A stretch of 64,000 bases of DNA from Bacillota bacterium (lineage in GTDB: Bacteria > Bacillota > Clostridia > Christensenellales > Borkfalkiaceae), in NCBI GenBank assembly GCA_019423125.1, contig JAHZBZ010000003.1, forward strand, positions 1 to 64,000. Reading direction: 5' to 3'. A program made the translations under genes and the position numbers. Below the pieces are notes generated by a model. That model was not told where the DNA came from. It did no database searches and worked only from the letters and a program-made list of their open reading frames with translations. This document shows positions 16,215 to 24,320 of the stretch, piece by piece (within the stretch, counting starts at the first letter, position 1; the number at the start of each line of letters is the position of its first letter).

Positions 16215-16945
16215 ATTCCGACAGCGTCGCTTTCGTTTGCGGCGTCGGTTTTCGGCACCGGAATTGCGTCGGTTTCGGTCGGGACATCCGCGTCTTCTTC
16301 AATTTCGGTTTCTGCCGGCTCGCCGCCGACAGCCGTTACGGACGGATCGCTTTCCGTCGCGGGAACGGGCTGTCCGTCGGCTTCTTCCGCGACTTCTATC
16401 GCTTCGCCGCGTCTGCGCGCCATGTTATACTGGATTTCGAATCCGAGATAGAACATCAGGCTGATGAGCATCGCGAGATAATAGGTCATGAGCCGCCACA
16501 TGAGCATGCCGCCGTACGCCACCGAGCCGGGTTCCGTGCTCGTGCCTATTATGGACGAGAAAACCATGGCGAACGCCAGTTCGACGCCGCCGCTGGCGCC
16601 GGGGGTGGGGAGGAACACGCACATCGTCGAGGCGAACGCAGTGCCGCACATTACGAAAAACATCTGATCCCAGCCCACGTCTATGTGCAGCGCGCGGATA
16701 ATGAAAAACGTTATCGCGTACTGCGCGGCGAAAGCGGCGAGTTTCGCAACCAGACAGCCGGTGAAGGTTATCGGCTTTTTCGCGAGATCCTTGAAAACTA
16801 TCTGCACCTGCTCGAAATACGTGGCGAGCTTTTCTTCCTGCGGCTTTAAGAATTTGCCGATGAACTTGATCTTGCACAGCAGACGCACGCACCACATCAG
16901 AAAACGGCGCACCGTCTTCGCCTGCCGTGACTCATACTTATACAT
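16199..16945 (-). pseudogene. UPF0104/LPG-synthase-TM-type flippase-like protein, N-terminally truncated
   Basis: A 248-residue frame covers the C-terminal membrane half of the lysylphosphatidylglycerol-synthetase transmembrane/UPF0104 family. The signature FLPTPGASGGVELAF is present, with about four helices, then a long acidic and Pro/Thr-rich cytoplasmic tail. Full proteins have about seven or eight helices and a longer N-terminus; the first half is absent because an RHS fragment on the opposite strand abuts it at about 16940. Its C-terminus runs straight into the GT8 fragment. Confidence 0.65.
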
Positions 16946-17157
16946 ATGATAGCACCTACAAGGATTTGCTTACGGCATACGACGGGCAAACGATCACTTA
17001 CGACGAAACGGCGCGCCCTCTGAGCTATAAAGGCAAACAGCTCCGTTGGATGTTGGGCAAACTCTTTCAGTACGGCGATACTGCGTTTGATTACTTATAC
17101 GACAATGTCCGTCTTACGAAAAGTTCGGGTAATCGTTCCGTCACCTATAGCCTCTTT
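16927..17157 (+). pseudogene. RHS/YD-repeat protein fragment
   Basis: The plus strand encodes TYTYDSTYKDLLTAYDGQTI, then TYDETARPLSYKGKQLRW and YGDTAFDYLYDNVRLTKSSG, which are typical YD repeats of RHS-type toxins or wall proteins. Only about 75 residues remain: the frame starts at the junction with the opposite-strand membrane fragment and runs into an IS-end hairpin without any cargo domain. It is a relic of a much larger gene. Confidence 0.75.
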
Positions 17158-17192
17158 GGAACCACCCGTTTAACGGGTGGTTTTCGCAAGCC
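17158..17192 (-). mobile_element. IS200/IS605-type end hairpin at right edge of foreign region 1
   Basis: ACCACCCGTTTAACGGGTGG followed by TTTTCGCAAGCC closely resembles the end at 8822-8852 and has the same orientation. GC-rich backbone resumes at once with the next terminator. Confidence 0.6.
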
Positions 17193-17193
17193 A

Positions 17194-17226
17194 AAAAGGG
17201 GCGCGCGGCATTTTTGCCGCGCGCCC
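17194..17226 (-). terminator. Terminator of the zinc-ribbon gene
   Basis: On the minus strand, a GGGCGCGCGGC/GCCGCGCGCCC stem precedes CTTTTT. Confidence 0.85.
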
Positions 17227-17424
17227 TCAGTGACAGCCTCCGCATGTCTTGCAGTTTCCGCTGCATTTGGTGCTCTTTTTCCCCGTGGAGGAGAACATCT
17301 CGCCGCTCCAGTCGCGCGCGGCGGGAGCGCCGCAGTCGGGGCAGAGGACGGGTTCGTCGAATTTTTCCACGAGTTCCTCAAATTTTTTGCCGCATTTTTC
17401 GCACTTGTATTGCAATAAGGGCAT
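17227..17424 (-). CDS. FmdB-type zinc-ribbon protein
   Basis: A 65-residue protein whose first 40 residues form the FmdB/CxxC zinc ribbon: YKCEKCGKKFEELV, then PVLCPDCG. A second Cys-rich tail, CSGNCKTCGGCH, could bind another metal ion. The family is named after a formamidase-operon regulator but its role is generally unknown. The start at 17424 has an excellent AAAGGAGG; a longer frame from 17553 is rejected because it would begin upstream of the promoter's transcription start. Confidence 0.8.
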   Translation of the reverse strand: MPLLQYKCEKCGKKFEELVEKFDEPVLCPDCGAPAARDWSGEMFSSTGKKSTKCSGNCKTCGGCH

Positions 17425-17543
17425 TGTCCGCCTCCTTTTTGCCCGCGCCCTGTCCTGCGGGCGATCTTGCGCTCTGTTCCGTTGCAGATACTGTAAGGGA
17501 ATGATAAGGATCCGACGCAAGCGGGTTCGCATTGTTCCGTTAC

Positions 17544-17572
17544 AGTATAACACAGTTCGCCCTTTTTTTCAA
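17544..17572 (-). promoter_or_regulatory. Promoter of the zinc-ribbon gene
   Basis: On the minus strand TTGAAA, 17 bases and TATACT, about 120 bases upstream of the start codon. Confidence 0.65.
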
Positions 17573-17633
17573 GCATTCGCTCATATCGCGCGCAAAAACC
17601 GCGTAAAATAGGAAGGGAAATTCGAGGTGCGCG

Positions 17634-17882
17634 ATGAGGTTGTTTGAGGAGATCCTTGGCGAAGAGGTCGCATTCGGCGGCGCAAAGGCGGTGATGCTCG
17701 CGGGCAGGTGCGCCTGTTTCGAGAACGTCCGTTCTCTGCTCTCCTTCACGGAGGAGGAGATCTGTGTTCTCACGGCGAGCGGAACGCTCACCGTCTCGGG
17801 AACGGGGCTCTGTATCGCGCGCTACGGCGGCGGCGATCTCGTGGTGCGCGGCAACGTCCTGCGCGTGGAGGTGACGGCATGA
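17634..17882 (+). CDS. yqfC: Sporulation protein YqfC (YabP/YqfC family)
   Basis: An 82-residue YabP/YqfC-family protein. It consists almost entirely of short beta strands, including EEEICVLTASGTLTVSGTGL, as in YqfC of Bacillus (about 93 residues). The family is expressed in the mother cell during sporulation. It lies directly upstream of yqfD and overlaps its start by four bases (ATGA), which is the standard gene order. A GAGGTG precedes the ATG. This pair is the strongest sign that the organism forms, or recently formed, endospores. Confidence 0.82.
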   Translation: MRLFEEILGEEVAFGGAKAVMLAGRCACFENVRSLLSFTEEEICVLTASGTLTVSGTGLCIARYGGGDLVVRGNVLRVEVTA

Positions 17883-18769
17883 TGCCCCTTCTCTGCGTCG
17901 AGCTGGAAATAGACGGGATCTGTCCGCAGCGCGCGCTCGACAAGCTCGCAAAGAAGGACATCCGCCTCTTCCGCGTGCAAAAAATGTCCCCGTCCCGCCT
18001 GAAATTGCGCGTAAAATCCAAAGATTTACAAAAAGTTTTTGCAATTTTGCGCGGTTCGTGTTATACTGTAACAAAGAGATTTATCGGGCTTTCCCGCGCC
18101 CTCGCCTGTGTGCGCTCGGCGCCGGGAATACTTGTCGGCGCGGCGCTCGCGCTCGCGCTCTTTCTCGGCTCCCAGCAGATGGTCCTGCGCATCGAACTTT
18201 CGGGCGCCTTCCCGCAGTACGGGCCGCTCGTGCGCGAATGCCTCGCGGATGCAGGGGTGCGCGCCTTCGGCTTTTTCGACCGCGCGGCGGCCGAGCGCGC
18301 GGAGTCGGAGCTTCTCGCCCTGCCGGGCGTGCAGTTTGCCAAGCTGGAAAAATCGGGCAGCGTGCTCACCGTCACCCTCGAAGGGGAGACGGAGAGCGAA
18401 GTCTCCCCGCGCGTGCGCCATCTCTACGCGCCCTGCGCGGGCACGGTGGAGAGCCTCGTCGTCCTGCGCGGCACCGCGCGGGCGGAGGAGGGCGAGCAGG
18501 TGCAGGCGGGGCAGCTCCTCGTCGAGGGCGTGCTCGGCGAACAGACGCAGACATATGCCTGCGCGCGCTGTACACTGCTTTGCGAAGTGCGCTTCGAGTG
18601 GTTCGGCGGCGAAGGCGAAGAACAGACGATGCTCGCGCGCGCGAAATTTCTCGCGGGCGGGGAGACGGTGCGCGAGAGCGTGCAGGCAAAGGAGGAGGCG
18701 AACGGCGTGCGCTACACCGTGTCGCTCACCGTGCGGCGCCTGCTGTCCGTCGGATTGCAGACAGAATAA
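17879..18769 (+). CDS. yqfD: Sporulation protein YqfD
   Basis: A 296-residue protein with an N-terminal region of about 75 residues, one membrane helix (APGILVGAALALALFLGSQ, about 80-100) and an extracytoplasmic C-terminal domain. The order and the segment following the helix, which builds a POTRA-like FtsQ-type fold (the GVQFAKLEKSGSVLTVTL stretch), match YqfD, a mother-cell sporulation protein. It is about 100 residues shorter than the Bacillus protein. ATG at 17879 or 17882 is possible. It is coupled to yqfC and followed 15 bases later by phoH. Confidence 0.8.
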   Translation: MMPLLCVELEIDGICPQRALDKLAKKDIRLFRVQKMSPSRLKLRVKSKDLQKVFAILRGSCYTVTKRFIGLSRALACVRSAPGILVGAALALALFLGSQQMVLRIELSGAFPQYGPLVRECLADAGVRAFGFFDRAAAERAESELLALPGVQFAKLEKSGSVLTVTLEGETESEVSPRVRHLYAPCAGTVESLVVLRGTARAEEGEQVQAGQLLVEGVLGEQTQTYACARCTLLCEVRFEWFGGEGEEQTMLARAKFLAGGETVRESVQAKEEANGVRYTVSLTVRRLLSVGLQTE

Positions 18770-18784
18770 TCATCACGGAGAAAT

Positions 18785-19759
18785 ATGGAACAAACGAAAA
18801 AGACGATCGATGCCGGGAATGTGGACGATCTGCAGAAACTGCTCGGCACCTTCGACGAAAACCTGAATATCGTCACCCGCGAGCTGGGCATCACGGCGTC
18901 TGTGGACGGCGTGAGCATCCGCCTTTCGGGCGGGAAAGAGGAGACGGACTGCGCCGCGCGCGTGCTGGAGGGCATTTTGCGGCTCATCCGCGCGGGCGAG
19001 AGCGTGGACAAGTCCCGCATCGTCTACTGCATCGAGCTGGCGCGCGAGGGGGAATTGTCCGACATCGAGGGGGTCATGAGCAACGTCGTCGCCATCACCG
19101 CCCGCGGAAAGCAGATCAAATGCAAGACGGTCGGGCAGAAGAAGTACGTCGACGCGATCAAGAACAACACCGTCGTGTTCGGGGTCGGGCCTGCGGGAAC
19201 GGGCAAGACCTATCTCGCGGTGTGTCTTGCCGTCAGCGCGTTCAAGGGCAAGCAGGTGGAGAAGATCATTCTGACCCGCCCCGCCGTCGAAGCGGGCGAA
19301 AAGCTCGGGTTTCTCCCCGGCGATCTGCAGACCAAGGTGGATCCCTATCTGCGCCCGCTCTACGACGCGCTGCAGGAGATGTTCGGGCTGGAAAATTACC
19401 TCAAATACATGGAAAAGGGCGTCATCGAAGTGGCGCCGCTCGCGTACATGCGCGGCAGGACGCTGTCCAACGCCTTCATCATCCTGGATGAGGCGCAGAA
19501 CACGACCTGCGAGCAGATGAAGATGTTTCTCACGCGCATGGGAGACGGGAGCAAGATGGTCATAACGGGCGACGTGACGCAGATCGACCTGCCCGAGGGC
19601 AAGCGCAGCGGCCTCAAACACGCGGTCTCCGTGCTGAAAAACATCGAGGGCATCGAGACGGTCACGCTCACGGCGAAAGACGTCGTGCGGCATCCGCTCG
19701 TCATGCAGATCGTGCGCGCCTATGAGCGCGACGCCACGCGGGGGGAAAGAAAGAGATGA
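18785..19759 (+). CDS. phoH: PhoH-like ATPase
   Basis: A 324-residue PhoH protein, an RNA-linked P-loop ATPase often paired with YbeY. An N-terminal KH-like region of about 100 residues precedes Walker A GPAGTGKTYLA and Walker B IILDEAQNTT. The RPAVEAGEKLGFLPGD loop is the PhoH signature. The start follows a CACGGAG. It overlaps the next gene by four bases. Context (phoH-pgpH-ybeY-era) points to a shared role in rRNA maturation and ribosome quality. Confidence 0.93.
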   Translation: MEQTKKTIDAGNVDDLQKLLGTFDENLNIVTRELGITASVDGVSIRLSGGKEETDCAARVLEGILRLIRAGESVDKSRIVYCIELAREGELSDIEGVMSNVVAITARGKQIKCKTVGQKKYVDAIKNNTVVFGVGPAGTGKTYLAVCLAVSAFKGKQVEKIILTRPAVEAGEKLGFLPGDLQTKVDPYLRPLYDALQEMFGLENYLKYMEKGVIEVAPLAYMRGRTLSNAFIILDEAQNTTCEQMKMFLTRMGDGSKMVITGDVTQIDLPEGKRSGLKHAVSVLKNIEGIETVTLTAKDVVRHPLVMQIVRAYERDATRGERKR

Positions 19760-21255
19760 GATACGCAGATTCTGCCGAGATCAAAAAGTTCGGGACAGCG
19801 GAGTGCGTCAAGAGCGTGTTCGTCTTTCTGGCGAACTATCTGCTCCTGATGGCGCTCATTGTGCTGTTTTTGTGGATAAACTCCATGCGCGACGGCGCCC
19901 AGAGCATTCCCGAATACGCCGCCTCGGGGTACAGTTCCTTCATCTACCTGTCGGCGAGCGTGTTCATCCTTTGCTTTACCATCTATTTTTACTATTTCTT
20001 TGAGGACAAGAGCGTTCTCGCCACGCCGCGCTCCATCTGGCTGATCTTTTTCCTGCTCGATCTGAGCATGCTCGTGTGTTACTTCTTCGGCTTCTTTTTC
20101 AACATCTACGCCCGACCGATCGCGATGCTCGCGCTTCTCGCGCTCATGCTCATCGGCAGGCGCGACGCGATCTTCCTGAACGTGATCTTCGCGCTGCTGA
20201 TGTTCTCCGTCGACCATTTCTCCAATTTCGCGGCGCTCAACCGCTACGAAAACGCGCTCGAGATCACGCCGCTGATCACCTTTTCGGCGGGCATGATCGC
20301 CATCTTTGCGGGGAGCAAGGTCAAAACGCGCCTGCGCTCCTTCCTCATCGGGTTTGCGATCAGCGTGCCCATCCTTCTGATGATCGCCTGCCTCGAATAC
20401 GACCGCGGCATGGAGCTCGTCTATCTTCTGCTCTACGGGCTGGAAGCGGGCGTGCTCTCCGCCGTGTTCTTCATGGCGTTTCTGCCCGTGTTCGAGGTGC
20501 TGTTCAACTGCATCACCGACTATCGTTTGCGCGAGCTGACCGACCACGACGCGCCGCTCATGCGCGAGCTCAAAGACCGCGCGATGGGCACGTTCAACCA
20601 CTCCATCGTCGTGGCGCACCTCGCGGAAGCGTGTGCGATCGCCCTGGGCGAAGACGCCGCGCTCGCGCGCGCGACCGCCTATTACCACGACGTGGGCAAG
20701 CTGCGCCAGCCCGAGTACTTCACCGAGAACCAGACGGGCTACAACCCGCACAACGAGCTCTCGCCCGAGCTGTCGGTGGACATCATCCGCTCGCACGCAA
20801 AGGACGGCTACGAGCTCATCCGCTCCAAGCGCCTGCCGCTCATCCTCGCGGACGTCGCGCTCCAGCACCACGGCACCATGCCCATCAAGTATTTCTACGC
20901 GAAGGCGCTCAAGCTCACCGACGGCGAGCTGAACATAGAGGACTTCTCATACGGCGGCCCCAAGCCGCAGACCAAGATGGCGGCGATCGTCATGATCGCG
21001 GACGCGAGCGAGGCGATCTCCCGCACGTTGCCCAACCGCACGCCCGAGACGGTGGAAAACGCCGTGCGCGAGGCGATCGAAGAGCGCATGGATCTCGATC
21101 AGTTCACCGAGTGCGACCTGACGATGAAGGACCTCACCGTCATCAAGGAGACCATCGTCAGCTGTCTGACGGGCGTCTACCACAGCCGCGTGCAGTATCC
21201 CAAACTCAAACTCAAGAGAAAAGAGGACGGCGCGCCTTCGGGCGGGACGGACTGA
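19756..21255 (+). CDS. pgpH: PgpH-type membrane HD phosphodiesterase lacking the extracytoplasmic domain
   Basis: A 499-residue protein with one N-terminal helix, six or seven further helices to about residue 250, then a cytoplasmic HD domain (FNHSIVVAHLAEACAIALGE, then YYHDVGKLRQPEYF). In Firmicutes these 7TM-HD proteins hydrolyse cyclic di-AMP. Characterised PgpH/YqfF proteins are about 710 residues with a 200-residue extracytoplasmic 7TMR-HDED domain between helix 1 and helix 2. Here only about 25 residues (NSMRDGAQSIPEYAASGYSS) separate them, so external sensing appears lost. It overlaps phoH by four bases. Confidence 0.85.
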   Translation: MRYADSAEIKKFGTAECVKSVFVFLANYLLLMALIVLFLWINSMRDGAQSIPEYAASGYSSFIYLSASVFILCFTIYFYYFFEDKSVLATPRSIWLIFFLLDLSMLVCYFFGFFFNIYARPIAMLALLALMLIGRRDAIFLNVIFALLMFSVDHFSNFAALNRYENALEITPLITFSAGMIAIFAGSKVKTRLRSFLIGFAISVPILLMIACLEYDRGMELVYLLLYGLEAGVLSAVFFMAFLPVFEVLFNCITDYRLRELTDHDAPLMRELKDRAMGTFNHSIVVAHLAEACAIALGEDAALARATAYYHDVGKLRQPEYFTENQTGYNPHNELSPELSVDIIRSHAKDGYELIRSKRLPLILADVALQHHGTMPIKYFYAKALKLTDGELNIEDFSYGGPKPQTKMAAIVMIADASEAISRTLPNRTPETVENAVREAIEERMDLDQFTECDLTMKDLTVIKETIVSCLTGVYHSRVQYPKLKLKRKEDGAPSGGTD

Positions 21256-21275
21256 GACGAAAGAGGAGAAGAAAA

Positions 21276-21752
21276 ATGGCAAAACTTGTGATACGTTGCG
21301 AGGAGGAGGGGTTCGACGTCCCCGCCCTCGAGAGATATGCGGCGGCGGACGTAGAGAGCGACGTTCCGCTCTCCGCCGAGATCGTCTTCACCGACGAGGA
21401 AGAGATCCGCAGGCTCAACGCCGAGACGCGCGGAAAGGACGCCGTGACGGACGTTCTGAGCTACCCGACGCTGGACGGCATCCGAAAAAAGGCGCTTTCG
21501 CGCGCGCAGTTCCCCTTCGACATGGACGAAGATGGATGCCTGTTTCTGGGCAGCGTGGCGATCTGCCGCGAGCGCGCGGCGCAGCAGGCGGAGGAGTTCG
21601 GGCATTCGCTCAGGCGGGAGATCTTCTATCTCGCCGTGCACGGGCTCTCGCACCTGCTCGGCTACGACCACATGACGGAAGAGGACAAGGCGCAGATGCG
21701 CGCGCGCGAGGAGCGCATCCTCGCGGCGATGGACGCGACGCGCGAAGACTGA
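21276..21752 (+). CDS. ybeY: Endoribonuclease YbeY
   Basis: A 158-residue YbeY, a zinc-dependent endoribonuclease needed for 16S rRNA 3'-end maturation and 70S quality control. The zinc motif reads HGLSHLLGYDH, the family pattern HGxLHLxGYDH with Ser at the fourth position. DAVTDVLSYP is the second conserved block. The start at 21276 follows AGAGGAGAAG. A much longer same-frame reading from 20076 is a shadow inside pgpH. It is part of the phoH-pgpH-ybeY-era operon. Confidence 0.93.
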   Translation: MAKLVIRCEEEGFDVPALERYAAADVESDVPLSAEIVFTDEEEIRRLNAETRGKDAVTDVLSYPTLDGIRKKALSRAQFPFDMDEDGCLFLGSVAICRERAAQQAEEFGHSLRREIFYLAVHGLSHLLGYDHMTEEDKAQMRAREERILAAMDATRED

Positions 21753-21771
21753 ACACAGGAGGAAGCGGGAT

Positions 21772-22671
21772 TTGAAGAGCGGATTCGTCGCCGTCATCGG
21801 CAAGGCAAACGCAGGAAAGAGCACGCTCGTCAACGTGCTGGTGGGGGAAAAGGTCGCCATCGTCTCCCCCAAACCGCAGACCACGCGCGACCGTATCCTC
21901 GGCGTGCGCAACACCCCCGAGGCGCAGATCGCGTTCGTGGACACGCCGGGCATCTACCGTTCCAAGACGGCGCTCTCGGACATCATGATGCGCACGGCGG
22001 AGAACTCCGCAAAGGACGTCGAGCTCATTCTGTTCGTGCACGACGGGCACAAGGGCGTCGCCGATTCGGACATCGCGCTGATGAAGCATTACAGGGATTT
22101 CGGCATCCCCATGCTGATCGCGTACACGAAGACGGACATCCTGCCCGAGGAGCGCATCCCCGAGGACGTGCGCAGGCTGTTCGAGGCGGGCATCGACTGC
22201 GACGTGTTCCCCGTGTCCGCGCGCAAGGGCAAGAACATCGCCAAGCTCAAGGCGGCGATCGAGGCGCGCCTGCCCGAAGGGGACAGGCTGTTCCCCGAGG
22301 ACGTGCTCTCGGACAAGAGCGAAAAGTTCATGATCGGCGAGATCATGCGCGAGAAGATCCTGCTCCGCTACGACAAGGAGATCCCGCACGGCATCGCCGT
22401 GCTCGTCAACACCTTCAAAAAGCGGGAGGATGCGGACATTTACGACATCGACCTGGACATCATCTGCGAAAAGGCCAACCACAAGGCGATCCTGATCGGC
22501 AAGCAGGGGAAGGCGCTCAAAGAGACGCTCTCCTTCGCGCGCAAAGGGATGGAGGAGTTTCTGGGCTGCAAGGTGTTTCTGACCGCCTATGTAAAGGTCA
22601 AAGACGACTGGCGCGACAAGGCGAACCTTCTGCGCGAGTACGGCTACGAAGACACCGACCGCCGCGTCTGA
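21772..22671 (+). CDS. era: GTPase Era
   Basis: A 299-residue Era GTPase that binds the 16S rRNA 3' end. G1 is GKANAGKST, slightly off the usual GRPNVGKST; G3 is DTPG; the C-terminal KH domain follows residue 200 (ILIGKQGKALK). The G4 motif, normally NKxD, reads YTKTD, so the base-recognising Asn is Thr here, a substitution tolerated in some other GTPases but unusual in Era. The start is TTG after AGGAGGAAGCGGG. A strong terminator ends the operon. Confidence 0.93.
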   Translation: MKSGFVAVIGKANAGKSTLVNVLVGEKVAIVSPKPQTTRDRILGVRNTPEAQIAFVDTPGIYRSKTALSDIMMRTAENSAKDVELILFVHDGHKGVADSDIALMKHYRDFGIPMLIAYTKTDILPEERIPEDVRRLFEAGIDCDVFPVSARKGKNIAKLKAAIEARLPEGDRLFPEDVLSDKSEKFMIGEIMREKILLRYDKEIPHGIAVLVNTFKKREDADIYDIDLDIICEKANHKAILIGKQGKALKETLSFARKGMEEFLGCKVFLTAYVKVKDDWRDKANLLREYGYEDTDRRV

Positions 22672-22701
22672 GCGCCGCGGACAGAAAACGGAAAGAGAAA
22701 T

Positions 22702-22747
22702 AAAAAAGCCCGCGCGTTCGGAAGAATCCGAACGCGCGGGCTTTTTT
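22702..22747. terminator. Bidirectional terminator after era
   Basis: AAAAAAGCCCGCGCGTTCGG pairs with its complement around a short AGAA loop and ends in TTTTTT. Confidence 0.93.
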
Positions 22748-22831
22748 GCGCCGGACTGACCGCCTGCACATGCGATTTGCTGAATCTTTGCGGCGGGCCG
22801 CCCGCGCAAGTCCTTTTTTTGTCTGTAAAAT

Positions 22832-22872
22832 CGGGCGCGCGCCTTCGCGTAATATGCGCGAAGGCGCGCGCC
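22832..22872. terminator. Hairpin downstream of the GHKL kinase
   Basis: GGGCGCGCGCCTTCGCG pairs perfectly across TAATATG. It lies 22 bases beyond the minus-strand stop; no strong T run follows on either strand. Confidence 0.55.
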
Positions 22873-22894
22873 CTTCTATTCGGAAAAGAAGAGC

Positions 22895-24013
22895 TCAGTT
22901 TTTCACGGGAAAGAGGATATACACGGTGAAACGGTCGTCCTTTTCTGTGAAGACGATGTTCCCGCCGTATTTTTCGACGATGTATTTCATGCTCCGCGTG
23001 CCGAAGCCGTGGAATTTTTCGTCCGACTTGCTCGTGAGCGGGAATCCCTCTTTGAACGCGATGCCGCTGCGGCAGGGATTGCTCACCGTCACGGAGAGCA
23101 GGCGTCCCTTCTGCCGTATCTCTATGGAAATGGTCCGCGCCTCTTCGGGAAGATCGAGAACGCCCTCGATCGCATTGTCCAGCGCATTCCCGAACAGCGA
23201 ATAGATGTCGGTGGGGGAGAGGAAGCCGATCTTCTCGCCGTCCGTCATAAGTTCGATGCGGATGTTGTTTTTCTGACAGTACAGCTGTTTTTCGGTCAGG
23301 ACGAGGTCGAGGTTCGCGTTGCCGGTGTCCACCGATTCGTCGTAGACGGAGACGGCATTTTCCGCGTCGCTGATGAGCGTCTCGATGTCGCCGTTTTCCG
23401 CGCATTTTCGGATGAGCCCGAGCTGTTTTTTGAGGTCGTGGCACTTGATGTTGATCAGATCGATGTTCTCCTGCGATATCTTGTGCTGTTTCTGCTCGTT
23501 CGCGAGCAGCTGCTCCACGATCGCCTTTTCGTCGCTGAGGGCGGCGTGGACGAGCACGCCGAACTGGAAGAACAGGGCGAGGTTGCAGCAGACGAGCAGG
23601 ATGAACTTGACCGGCAGTATCTGCTCCTGCGAAAATCCGCGCGTCACGATCAGCGAGAAAAACACGTTGCTGACCAGAACGGAGAACAGCGAGATCAGCA
23701 CGATGACGAGGCTGTTGATCTTGTGTGCCTTTGCGCCTTTCTTGCGCGCGAACAGGAAGTAATAGAGGACATACACCGCGGCGGTTATTGGGATCTGCAC
23801 GAGAAGGATGTACCCTTTTCCCTCGACGGTGGCGGCGCAGAGTTCGGAGACGATGAGCGCGAGGTTTTGCAGGATATACGCCGCCGAAGAATTGAAGAGC
23901 GTGCGTTTGAACGACTGGCGGAAACAGAGCTGCTGCAATCCGATGGAGACCGCAAAGACGATGAGGCAATACATGCTCGCCGTGAACGATCCGACCCTCG
24001 GGATGTACCGCAC
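22895..24013 (-). CDS. GHKL sensor histidine kinase, 5'-truncated
   Basis: A 372-residue frame resembling AgrC-type GHKL kinases. About five membrane helices are followed by a DHp-like segment with the phospho-accepting His in INIKCHDLKKQL and an HATPase_c domain with SLFGNALDNAIEG (N box) and HGFGTRSMKYIVEKYGG (G box). Catalytic parts are complete. The N-terminus is not: the related kinase at 63830 begins with about 55 residues of leader and helix that are absent here. The frame instead starts from a GTG with no ribosome-binding site, overlapping an oppositely oriented truncated gene. It is possibly inactive. No response-regulator gene is adjacent. Confidence 0.7.
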   Translation of the reverse strand: MRYIPRVGSFTASMYCLIVFAVSIGLQQLCFRQSFKRTLFNSSAAYILQNLALIVSELCAATVEGKGYILLVQIPITAAVYVLYYFLFARKKGAKAHKINSLVIVLISLFSVLVSNVFFSLIVTRGFSQEQILPVKFILLVCCNLALFFQFGVLVHAALSDEKAIVEQLLANEQKQHKISQENIDLINIKCHDLKKQLGLIRKCAENGDIETLISDAENAVSVYDESVDTGNANLDLVLTEKQLYCQKNNIRIELMTDGEKIGFLSPTDIYSLFGNALDNAIEGVLDLPEEARTISIEIRQKGRLLSVTVSNPCRSGIAFKEGFPLTSKSDEKFHGFGTRSMKYIVEKYGGNIVFTEKDDRFTVYILFPVKN

Positions 24014-24320
24014 GCACCATCCCGCCGTGATCGCCGTCCTGCTGGGGGCGGCGGCGGTCGTCTTCCGCAGACAGCCGCTCTATTTTGCCGCTTACCTTCT
24101 CGCCCTGTATGTATTTTTTCAATTTATCGTCACCCAGCTGCGCTACATCTCCAACGTACTCGTCGCCATTGACGGAACGGCGTTTTCCGCGTCCTTCCTC
24201 GCGACGGCGGTACTGATGGCGCTCGCATGGATCGCCGCCCTCGTCGCGGCGCTCCTCATCACCTTCGCGCAAAAGAAAAAGGACGCGCAGCCCGACGCGG
24301 CAGAGGAGGAACAAGCATGA
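24003..24320 (+). pseudogene. Membrane partner of GH3, 5'-truncated
   Basis: A 105-residue frame with three membrane helices and the charged tail KKKDAQPDAAEEEQA. It corresponds to the last two-thirds of the 149-residue protein at 11976-12425: LLGAAAVVF aligns with LLGAALFVL, and the loop before the last helix is shared. The first helix is missing. The frame has no ribosome-binding site, and the sequence upstream is the kinase coding strand read backwards. It still overlaps the GH3 start by four bases, so loss of its own initiation may reduce GH3 translation. Confidence 0.5.

Noticed and set aside
20076..21275. N-terminal extension of YbeY by 400 residues
   Set aside because: It lies in another frame of pgpH, is Arg/Ala-rich, and YbeY is complete from 21276.
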